Assembly (NCBI GenBank): GCA_001574975.1
Contig: KQ965744.1
Coordinates: forward strand, 62,001 to 126,000
Source of the DNA: Gonapodya prolifera JEL478
Taxonomy: Eukaryota; Monoblepharomycota; Monoblepharidomycetes; Monoblepharidales; Gonapodyaceae
Length of the DNA: 64,000 bases
Direction: 5' to 3'
The notes under the pieces were generated by a model that was not told the DNA's origin, did no database searches, and saw only the letters and a list, made by a program, of their open reading frames with translations. Shown here piece after piece: positions 53,238 through 62,035 of this stretch (positions are counted from its first letter, which is position 1; each line of letters begins with the position of its first letter). The position numbers were made by a program, and so were the translations under genes.

Positions 53238-54628
53238 TTAGGCAGTAGGAGTAGGAGCAGTTGCCGGGGTGAGTTTCCCACCCTGCTTCATGAACTTGTC
53301 TAATGCCTTCGCGACGTCGCTCCCACAATTATAAACAACCACTGCGTCATTGAGCGCAAGACCGTTTGAGACGGCCAAAAACGCCCTGAAGAACAATCTG
53401 CCAATGCGCATCCGGAGATACGATGGCACTTTATGGTGCTCAAGAATGGCGCGAGAGCGAGCCCCGACGTAGTGCACGCGCGGGAGACGGATCTCGTCAA
53501 AGAGCTGGAACACCGTGGGGTGGTCCGCGTCAGAGAACTGCGGGAAGTTCATCAGGAGTTCGTGCAGAACGTTGCAGTCCTCGATGGCTTGGCACAGCCC
53601 TTGACCTTGCGTTGGGACAGTACCGTGGCCCGAGTCGCCAATGAGGAGGACGCGGCCCAAGAGAGGGGCATGGTGAGTGTTGGGGAAGAGGACCAGCGGG
53701 TTCATGAAAGGGTAACACGTACCTTGTGCAGTGTTGGCATGTCGGGGAGGTCTGAGTACATGACCGGAGTGATTCGTTTGGAGTACCTGATGGCGTTGGA
53801 CACCGACTTCGGGCCACCCCACGAGTCGACCAAGTCTGCGAGGCGGTTGGCTTCTTTTGAGAGGTCCTGAAACGGCTCCCAGTCCGGGTCTTCTCCGAGT
53901 TCACCAGGAAGTTGCAAAACCTGCCAAATGGCCCATGCGCCGGAATTGTTCTCGGGGCAGTGGATGGTCCACACGAGGTTCCCCTCAACAGCGTTTCCGC
54001 ATATCGCCATATCGCTGTGTTCAAATTCAAGCGGGGGCATGCCTTCCTCGGGGCATTTTCCCAGGTCGAAGACGCCAAATGGAGCCACCGCCCAGCTTCT
54101 GAGGAGGTTTACCCTCGGGAAACACCAGTTTGCGCACCAACCACTTCATGCCGTCCGCACCGATGAGGAAGTCGCCCGTGGCAGAGGTGCCATCCACAAA
54201 TGTCGCCGTGACTTTTCCGTTAGACTGCTCGACTCCGACAACCTGCTTTCCGACGTGGAAACCTCGCCATCAGGATACGGTGCAACGAGCTTCGGAAGAT
54301 CTGCAGCGTTTTTTGCTCCCCGGGACCTTCGGGCACAAGGTGCTGGAACATATTATCGGACCCGTCCATCAGCATGAAAAAGGCTTTGCTGATTGTTGGT
54401 GATGACTTCGTCGATCAATGCAAGATCCAGACGCTCAAGCGCGCGCATTCCGTTCGAATGAATGTTGATACAGCCGCCGACCCCCCAAAATGGGTGGGGC
54501 TCCGTGGGCACGATATTTTTGCCTCTCTCTTCGTAGATTGCAGGGCTCAGACCGTGCTTCACAAGCACAAGGGCGGCAAGAGCGCCAGCGGGGCCATCGC
54601 CAATGACAAGGACGGTCTTTGGATCCAT
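53238..54628 (-). CDS. FAD-dependent monooxygenase (group A hydroxylase type)
   Basis: Single-component flavin monooxygenase. The start at 54628 gives MDPKTVLVIGDGPAGALAAL, the FAD Rossmann motif, followed by GLSPAIYEERGKNIVP and a substrate-domain segment, GGCINIHSNGMRALERLDLA. Middle exons encode TFVDGTSATGDFLIGADGMK (DG motif) and VWTIHCPENNSGAWAIWQ. The second FAD-binding motif is VLLIGDSGHGTVPTQGQGL (GD motif, about 53648-53610), then AIEDCNVLHELL. The last exon ends TPATAPTPTA at 53238. Family members hydroxylate or epoxidise aromatic or polyketide-like substrates with NAD(P)H; the substrate here is unknown. It lies inside the TauD/transporter cluster. Several introns; exon edges near 53700 and 54080-54300 are approximate. 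Confidence 0.87.
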
Positions 54629-55420
54629 CGATTTGATTTTCCGCGACGAGTGGATGGTGTGGGTTAAATATATGTATGTGATACCTTGGGACACATCATT
54701 GTACTCCACAAAAGGCCAGAAAAACATGACCGTTCAATATCATCATGACTGTGTAGCATTAACCGTTCAGAAGATATCCGATTTGGAGAAGAAATCGCAA
54801 CCCGGAAAAGTGTTTGGGATGCCGGCGTGCTGGACCTCAGCAGCACTTGGCGACGACAGATTCACAAATCGAGCACAGGATGTGTGCCTACCGAAAACGG
54901 GCTACTCCAGTAGCACTGTCGAAGAGACGCGCAGATGAGACGGCGAGATTCGGGGGAGACACGCACCGCGACACAAAGGATTTGTCCTTTGAGCCTCAGC
55001 TGTTCCACAAATGCCCAGACTCGCATCTTCCTCCGCACTCACCGGATGACGGTGTAGAGTTTCCAGACTCTCTATTCCAGACGTGAGTTGCTCCCGAGCC
55101 AAGTCCTGTAAATGGAACAGCGCATCAAGTCGTGGAAACGACACCACAATTCAACGAAATCACGAATGAAAAACGCAGACTCTGCGAAGAAAAAGCCAAT
55201 AAAAGACGCGGAGATGTCGTTCTGATGCGACAAAAGATCAACATCTGACTCACTAGGTTGTGTCCCCTTTCTGAAGTAGTAGAACTTCTTTCAAGCGCAT
55301 CATGACTTTTCGCACAAACGTCTACTCTCTCATGTAATGATGATGCGAACGTTCACGTTCATATTACTCCAATTATCAAACACAACCCAACTGCACAAAT
55401 AAGCAAAGCAATGTCCGCGT
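54629..55420. other. Gene-poor gap inside the cluster
   Basis: About 790 bp. On - a frame near 54902-55147, and the sequence above it to about 55250 (FIRDFVELWCRFHDLMRC), looks faintly protein-like, but no start, family or continuous model could be found. The FAD monooxygenase promoter lies at its left end. Confidence 0.4.
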
Positions 55421-57371
55421 TCAAGCCCCGAAAATCAACCTATTCCTCAACGCCCACAACGCGCCCGGATCCTCATACACCTTCAGCCTCTCCCGCCTCG
55501 TCTCCCAAATCCCCAGCGTCCGGGTCAACTCGTCCTGGTACTCGAACTGGGGCTTGCCCGACCACACCATGGACTTGCCGTCGAACCTGTCGACCGCGCC
55601 CGTCTTCTTGGCTTCCTCGTCCTCGGCCGCCTGCACTTCCTCGAGCGAGGTGGGCCAGGCGAGGGAGGGCGCGGCACCGCTCCACGCTTTGGCGATGAGC
55701 GTGCCCTGGAACTCGAAGAAGGGGAACGAGTTGATATAAAGCGGCAGGCCGACGAATGCCAGGGTTGGGTTCCACGCGTAGAAGGCCTTTTTCCACAGGT
55801 TGACCACCACTTCTCCGTCCCCGCCCCCGATCAGGTCCCGGTATTCTTGGTCGGGGTCCGAGAGCTGCGTGCCGTGATCGGAGAGGGGCCCTCGGCGGAG
55901 GAAGGGGAAGTCGTATAGGTATCCCGTGGCGAAGATCACAACGTCCTTTTTGCGCGCGGCGGGGTGTTGATGAGCATGACGCGCATGACAACTGCAAACA
56001 CCGACATCATCAACCTACCACATTACGAACCCACTCCCCATCCTCGAACTCGGCATCCTGTTCCGTGAACCTCTTCACCGGCACGTGTCTCGTCACTGGG
56101 TACGCCTTGCACGCGACGAGGTCCGCCACGTTCTCCGAGTCCCAGTGCCTCGAGTCCCGGATGCTCACGGCGATGTGTTTAGCGTGGGCGGCGAGGATGC
56201 GTGTTAGGTCCAGGGCGGAGGAGCCTGGAAGGTGGAAGGAGGGGCGGTGAGTGCACTTGTTCGTTGTAAACCCCCTTCCCCCACGACGCCCCGAAACGCA
56301 CCAGACCCGACAACCACAACATTCTTCCCCACAAACTCCTCCACAAACCGGAAATCGCGCGAGTGCAGCAGGCGGCCCTTGAAGGATTCGGCGCCGGAGA
56401 TGGGGGGGATGTATGCTGTGGGAATGGGAATGGGAATAGGTGTGCAGAAGAAGTTGGAGGTGTGAATCAAGGTAGAGAGGGATATCGAAACAGAAGAGAG
56501 TATTCCGCGTTTCGCAGTGCACTATACGCTCCAGTCCTCTGCCAATACACACTTCGCCGCTTACGCCTCTGGTGCACTATACGCTCCAGTCTCATTCAAT
56601 ACACGCTCCGCTCCGCGAAGAATCGCCTCCGGCAAACAGCCTCGGTCAACGCTCACGCCCCTAGGCCTCGGAGCTCGGTCTTGCTTGCTTCGCACTCCAG
56701 ACCTCGCAAACTCCACTCGGCTCGCGCCTCGTTCCGTTCCGTCGCATACTCACGCAACGAATAATGCCCGTTCGCGACCACGACGCCATCGTATCGGGAA
56801 GCCACCTGCCCCCCATTCTCATTCGACACGAGTGTCCAGTCCTGCGTGTGTGTATTCCACGTCACGCTCTGCACCACCGCACTGAACCTAATCCTCTCGT
56901 AAACGCCCCTGCTCTGCGCAAAGTCCCTCAAGTACCCCTGCACGACTGCGGCGGTGGGGAAGATGTCGGCGTCGGTGGGGATGGGGAAGTCGCGCAGTTC
57001 AATGGTGTTGAAGGGGGTGTTGGTGTGCAGTTGACTGGTGTTTTGTGGGCGGTGTTACGTACCCGTCGGCAGTCTGTACGTGCGATTAAAGAGGCTGGGC
57101 GGACTCACGGGTATGCAGAGCTCGTCGCCGACGCGTCTGGTCGTTTCCGCTCGGCTTTCAGATCCAGATCGCCGCCATTCTCCAGCGTCACGTTCCAGAT
57201 CCCGCCCAAGTCGCTTCGCCTCTCGTACACCGTGACCTGCTCGAATCGCCCGTGGGTGAGCAGCTCCCTCGCCGCGATGAGTCCGGCCGGTCCGCCGCCG
57301 ATGACGGCGACTCGCTTGGGCAGGTGTGCGGGGGAGGATGACAAAGAGGGCAGATCTGTGTCGACAGCCAT
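55421..57371 (-). CDS. Flavin-containing monooxygenase (FMO family)
   Basis: FMO-type oxygenase that uses FAD and NADPH to oxidise soft nucleophiles such as sulfur or nitrogen. The start at 57371 gives MAVDTDLPSLSSSPAHLPKR, then the FAD motif VAVIGGGPAGLIAARELL and YERRSDLGGIWN. The next exons have NTPFNTIELRDFPIP and VVVANGHYSL, spliced across a repeat-filled intron (about 56416-56753) to PYIPPISGAESFKGRLLHS. This joins the FMO-identifying motif FxGxxxHxxxF. The NADPH motif VVVVGSG joins SSALDLTRIL over another intron, and the late FMO motif is VVIFATGYLYDFPFL. It ends NRLIFGA at 55421. Paired divergently with TauD2, 251 bp apart. Oxidation of an organosulfur compound would fit the context but is inference. 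Confidence 0.9.
56416..56753 (-). repeat. Intronic dispersed repeat (copy R4)
   Basis: An intron of about 340 nt in the FMO gene. Read on -, it begins at the donor as GTGAGTATGCGACGGAACG and holds the family blocks CCGAGGCCTA, TTGACCGAGGCTG, GCCGGAGGCGA, CGGAGCGTGTATTG and CAGAGGACTGGAGCGTATAG. The last block is partly repeated about 50 bp away as GAGACTGGAGCGTATAG. Confidence 0.75.
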
Positions 57372-57622
57372 TTGATTAGGGGAGATACGATTGCCATCGG
57401 CGTGTGGAGTGTAGATAAGAGTTTGGTGCAATATGACGCCACGCGAGGCAGCAGAAAGGGTGCGGACATTTGGCCACACTAATCATTCTGGCGCAATTTT
57501 ATTACACACTATCAGATTCCGATGCCGCGCTTGACTCACGCTTCCACGCTTAAAAGAAACCCGAGTTTCCATCCGGATTAGACTCCGCCGACTCTCTCCC
57601 TCTCGCTGCCATCCTCAACCCA
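57372..57622. promoter_or_regulatory. Divergent promoter, FMO and TauD2
   Basis: About 250 bp between opposed start codons. It contains the second copy of the 11-mer and, like the TauD1 promoter, a GGCCACA element (about 57469-57475). Confidence 0.6.
57432..57442 (+). promoter_or_regulatory. Candidate CYS-3/MetR-like site, copy 2
   Basis: Reads TATGACGCCAC on +, identical over 11 bases to the site at 49601-49611. It lies about 60 bp upstream of the FMO start codon and 180 bp upstream of the TauD2 start codon. Confidence 0.55.
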
Positions 57623-59606
57623 ATGTCTGCCTCGCCTCAAGTCTCGCTGCCCCCGATCTCCCAGCCAAAGGGAGCTGCACCCGCGCAGAAGCCGGCGCAT
57701 CTGCCCGGCACGAAAGGCGACCCGCAAAAGAAGTCGCTCTTCTCGGCCGCAGAGGAGGTCATCAACTACACCCCGGCGATCGGAACAGAGATTGTCGGTC
57801 TTCAGGTGAGAATATGAATCTTCATTTCTTAGTTCACCTCTCCTGGCTCGACTCATTACATCGTTCTCCTACTCCTACTCCTACACGCACCCAGCTCAAG
57901 GACCTCAACGAGCAGCAGCTCGAGGACCTCGCTCTCTTGATTGCAGAGCGTGGTGTGGTCTTTTTCCGCGATCAGGATCTGACGGTGCAGCAGCAGCGCG
58001 AACTGGGCGCAAAATGGGGTGAGTCTAATGCGAGGTCTCCACCGGAGGCGGATTGTCACGCGCGGAGCGTGTCTTGTCTGAGGGCTAGAATGTGCAGTCC
58101 GCCGGACTGATTACTCGCGGAGCGTGTATTGTCAAAAGACTCGAGTGTATACCGACATCTCACCCTAACCCTTTGTCTTGTCTCACTATCCTTTGCCTTG
58201 CCACATTGCGTCGCATCACGTCACAGGCCGCCTCAACAACCGCACGCCGCACCCCGTCGAAGGCACGCGCGAAGTGCAGACCTTCCGGACCGACGAAAAC
58301 TCCAAGCAGGCGCCCGATTACTGGCACCAGGATCACAGCGCGGACGAGGAGCCGGCGACGATTACGTTTTTGGTGGTCAGGGAGGTCCCCAAGGATGGTG
58401 GTGAGTGTGCGGTCTGAGCGGAGCGAGGTCTTCGAGGTCTGGGCGCGGTAGCGCTGATCGAGGACGCAAGGGGAGCGAGCCCGAGGCCTAGGCGCCGGAA
58501 GGCGCTGACCGAGCTGACCGCCGGAGGCGAATGATCCCGCGGAGTGTGACTTCTGCGGAGCGAGGACGAGGCCCAAGTGTGATAGCACTGACCGAGGCAA
58601 ATGATCCCACGCGGATGTGTATTATCAGAGGACTGGAGTGTACTGTTTTCGATCACTCCTCAAGCGCTCGCTGACCAATCCATTCCCTCCTTCGTACTTT
58701 GCAGGAGGCGACACCCTCTGGTCATCCCTGTACTCTGCGTACGACAAGCTGTCTCCCGCATTCCGGGCCAAACTGGAGGGTCTTGAGACGTTGCAGGAGG
58801 GCGCGTATTACCCTACGGACGCTTCTGTGAGTTGAGAGTTGAGTGCGGAGCCGAGCCTGGAGTGTGCGGCAGTTGCTGCGGCTGCGAGCGAGGGCGACGC
58901 TCCAATCTTGTGTACACATGATCCATTCTCACACGCCGTGCCCACCCCCAACGCCTCCCCCTTCCGCACCAGTACGTCCCCGCCCGCGGGATCCAACCCC
59001 TGATTCGCACCCACCCGGTCACGGGGTGGAAGATCCTGTACGTGAACCAGGCCTGGGTGAAGCAGATCAAGGGTTTCACGCGGGCCGAGAGCGATTTGCT
59101 GCTCAAGTACTTGAATGATCATGTTGCGAGGGGTGTGGAGTTCCAGGTGGGTTTCGGGGAGGTGGGGATGGTTGGGGGCATGGAAGGAAGGAAGTTTGAC
59201 ACTTGTTGCACGTTGTGCTCGTAGGTCCGGTTCAAGTGGACAAAGAACTCGGTGGCCCTGTGGGACAACCGGTCGACGCAACACACTGCCACATGGGACT
59301 TCTTCCCCGAAACGCGATGGTACGTTCACCGTTCCGCGGCGTTTGGTCTCTTCCTTTGCCCTTCCCTTTTCCCGTCCGCTCACCCACCCACCTCACGTCA
59401 CCACCTTTTTTAGGGGAACTCGCGTAGTCGTACACGGTGACAAGTCCTTCTTCGACCCCGCATCCAAAAGCCGCAACGAGGCTCTGGGCATCCCGGACAC
59501 GCCCTCGTGGCGCGCCGACGTGGCCAACTCGCTCGAAGATATTGCGGGGAGGAATTCGTGGGGGATCAAGTTCACGGGTGACAAGAAGGGGCCGTTTAAG
59601 CTTTGA
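57623..59606 (+). CDS. TauD/TfdA-family 2-oxoglutarate dioxygenase, copy 2
   Basis: Close paralogue of the gene at 48046-49480. The ATG at 57623 gives MSASPQVSLPPISQPKGAAP, and TKGDPQKKSLFSAAEEVI is nearly identical to copy 1. The iron HxD motif is in YWHQDHSADEEPATITF, the distal His in WDNRSTQHTATWDFFP, and the probable co-substrate Arg in GTRVVVHGDK. It ends KGPFKL at 59606. Exon borders match copy 1 at all six positions, but introns 2, 3 and 4 (about 208, 304 and 147 nt) are much longer than in copy 1 (about 65, 64 and 59 nt) because they hold the dispersed repeat. The segment after LNNRTPHPVEGT differs from copy 1 more than the rest, so substrate range may differ. Confidence 0.93.
58019..58226 (+). 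repeat. Intronic dispersed repeat (copy R3), TauD2 intron 2
   Basis: The intron starts GTGAGTCTAATGCGAGGTC and carries CCACCGGAGGCGGATTGTC, CGCGGAGCGTGTCTTGTC and CGCGGAGCGTGTATTGTC, followed by AGACTCGAGTGTATA. This is a shortened member of the same family. Confidence 0.7.
58401..58704 (+). repeat. Intronic dispersed repeat (copy R2), TauD2 intron 3
   Basis: Starts at the donor GTGAGTGTGCGGTCTGAG. Family blocks are CCGAGGCCTAGGCGC, CCGCCGGAGGCGAATGATCC, TAGCACTGACCGAGGC, AAATGATCCCACGCGG and TATCAGAGGACTGGAGTGTA. This is the copy most like R1. Confidence 0.75.
58827..58973 (+). repeat. Possible degenerate repeat copy, TauD2 intron 4
   Basis: An intron of about 147 nt, longer than its counterpart in copy 1. 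It contains GTGCGGAGCCGAGCCTGGAG and CTGCGAGCGAGGGCGACG, which resemble the start and end blocks of the family but are too short to be sure. Confidence 0.35.
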
Positions 59607-59881
59607 GGGCAGGGGGCGAGATCTCCGGGGGGTAATTTGGACAGTTTCAGATTAAGGTGTATTATATAACGCGAAAAGACTTTTAAAAATATGCAAATAC
59701 GGTCTATACATTCTCCCGTCACATTCCACTTGTGCTACCAAAACATCCGTGATTGTGTGTTCCACTGAACACCAAGATTGTCTGTTATGCAACCAACGCC
59801 GTGCTTCCCATTTGTAAAATGTCATTGCAATTTGAGCCCTCAAAGTCGTTCTCTGAGTACGCCGGGTGCCGTCTGGCCCCG

Positions 59882-60391
59882 CTAATGCGCTTCAATGGCC
59901 CGACGGTTGATCGCAGTCGTCGGTTGTGCAAGCCTGGCACACTTATGGTCTGTCGGAAAGCGGTGTCTAGTAAAATAAAGACACGAACAACGTCAGTCCA
60001 AGTGTGTCAGCTTGACCCCCCGAACCCGCTGGTGTACTCACGAGAAGCAAAAGTTCTGTCGACACCCCTTGCAATTCACGGGCTGCCATTCCGACTTCCT
60101 ACACCCTGGCGCAGAGCACTTCACTTTAGCCCTCTCCTTCTTGCACCCTCCCACGATATGGCGCTCCATGGCTGCGTCGAGGGTCTCCCCCTTTGCGTTG
60201 ACGACGGGAACTTTACAGAGCGGACACTCCACGGCGATGGCGCTAGGCGGTCCTGTGCACGATCGGTGGTGCTCGGGTGCGCGGTGGTCGAGACAAGTGA
60301 CGATGGAGCAGTGCGGGCATGTGAAGGGCAGGAAGTCGAGCTGGTGGCAGTTGTCGACCTGGCAGTACTTTCCGAGGTGCGGGAGTTCCAT
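59882..60391 (-). CDS. AN1-type zinc finger protein, two fingers (Cuz1/ZFAND1-like)
   Basis: A short protein made almost only of two AN1 fingers. The start at 60391 gives MELPHLGKYCQVDNCHQLDF. Finger 1 is CPHCSIVTCLDHRAPEHHRSC. Finger 2 is VKCSAPGCRKSEWQPVNCKG and CRQNFCFS, joined across a short intron (about 59977-60040) to HRFPTDHKC, which supplies the last His and Cys. It ends AINRRAIEAH at 59882. It lacks the UIMs and CaaX box of the paralogue at 20333-22048. Yeast Cuz1 and human ZFAND1 link Cdc48/p97 to the proteasome and protect against arsenite, but they usually carry a C-terminal ubiquitin-like domain, which is missing here. So the subfamily is open. Confidence 0.86.
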
Positions 60392-60580
60392 GGGATCTTA
60401 GGAGAGCGGAGAGTGGAGGTGATTGTCGATGGGAGATTCTGCGGTTCTTTTGTGGGCCAACTTGCGTAATCGCATCGTTGCGTAAGCGGGTTTCGTTGTG
60501 TTGTGAGGGCGATCAACAGGCCGCAGCCTTCCATCCCTTTCCTCATATTTGCTGAGTGAATCAATTTTTCAATTTTTATT

Positions 60581-61879
60581 CTACGGCAAGGAAATTTTCT
60601 CTACCACGGTATATCCACTTTCGTCTGCGCCCATCTGGCACAGCGTTACGCTGCCTACCCTCACTGTCCCAAAGTCCAGCCCAGAGTGCTTCTTCAAAAG
60701 TCCTCGAGCATCAATGGGAGTCCGTCCTCCCGAACTTGCGGGTGGTTGCCGGTAGAGGGTATTGACTGTTCAAAACAGCAGTCAGCGTGGATAAGAAAAT
60801 AAAAAAGAACGAAACGAAAAGTCCTTCAAACACCCACATATTGTCATGTGCAATTTCAAATCTCGTTCATCGTCGAGGACATCGAGCCCAGCTTCCACAA
60901 GTCCACTCCTCACTATAGCCGCCACGGTTGCCGCCCTCCCCTCCATCTGCCCCGCTCCATCCACGTATCCATCCTCGTGCACACCCACATTCACAACATG
61001 CGCCGCCTCCCCCGTCCCAACCATGACGCCCAGCCCGCGGAGGCGCACAAGAAGCGTCCGTGTCAACAGCGCGTCATATACTCGGGAAGCGAGCCCGCGC
61101 AACACTTTACGTGCCCGGTCAACGTCTATGTCGGACTGGAGCGAACACACGGCAAGTGTCAGGTGGAGGCGGTTTGGATGTACGAGGAGGGAGTCGTGAA
61201 ACCCCTTGAGATTCATCGAGCGAATGTCGGAGTACAACGAAGTTACGCGGCGTGTGAGATTGGGGTCGTCAGAAAGAGGCAAACACACGAAATGTGTCGG
61301 GAGGGGTGGAGGTGCAGGTGGAGGTTCACTTGCACTCGGTACCACCGAACTAGTCTTCTCCCCCTTCAGCTCCGCTATCAACCGCACGATCACGTCCCCA
61401 TGACAGGCCAGGGGCGCGCACCAGCACGCCAAAGTCTTGCCCTCGAGTGCGAGCAAGCGGTCCTTGACGTCCGGTTCCACGTCGAGCCGCGCACGGATGT
61501 ACTCCTCGTACTGCGCGATCACGAGTTCCCGCGAACTGTCTGCGGCGATTTTGAACGGGTTGCCCCATTCAGACGCCGGGATCGTCGGTCGTCGGTCCGT
61601 CGCGGGCATTCCGCGGCCAATGTAGACGTTTCCAGGCTGCTTGAGCCATTCAGATATGTTTTTAATATTTTTCGTGTTCACGACGGTCGCGAGAGGTGCT
61701 GATGGGGTCGGAGCAGGAGCAGGAGCGAAGGAAACAGGAGCAGATGGACCAGGTGGTGTGGATTTGTTCGATCCACTGCGCAGTCGGCCGTTCTCGGGGA
61801 GACTGGATGTCGCCACTCGGAAAACGCGATCGCCTAGAGTGATAAGCGTGACGTCGTCGTAGGCTCGATAAAACGACAT
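60581..61879 (-). CDS. DUF4326 domain fused to an AKAP7-like 2H phosphoesterase
   Basis: The start at 61879 gives MSFYRAYDDVTLITLGDRVF and a Pro/Ala-rich linker. Residues about 84-172 form a DUF4326 domain: VYIGRGMP, ASEWGNPF, IAQYEEYIRARL and the Cys/His segment LACWCAPLACHGDVI. A Pro-rich linker leads to a 2H phosphoesterase (AKAP7/ASCC1 type) from about 195: THFVCLPLSDDP, the first HxT motif RLHLTLAV (H239, T241), DGYVDGAG, and the second, LHMTI (H344, T346). An intron of about 72 nt (60766-60837) joins this to FNTLYRQPPASSGG, ARGLLKKHSGLDFG and SVTLCQMGADESG, with stop at 60581. 2H enzymes cleave 2',3'-cyclic or 2'-5' phosphodiester bonds in RNA or nucleotides. DUF4326 has no firm function known to me. 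Confidence 0.86.
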
Positions 61880-62035
61880 TTCTCAATGGATGTTGATGTT
61901 TCTGTGGACAGTTGTGGCCTTCAAACCTCCAATGCTTGAAGTCCAATCACACTCGCCAACGAGGACAAACTCTAAAGTGCACGCTCAAATTATCATTGCA
62001 AACATCTAAATATATGACTACATCTTTGCGCTGCC

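Noticed and set aside
54902-55147. Small - strand gene upstream of the FAD monooxygenase
   Set aside because: Some protein-like pieces, but no start, no consistent splicing and no family; left as unexplained gap.
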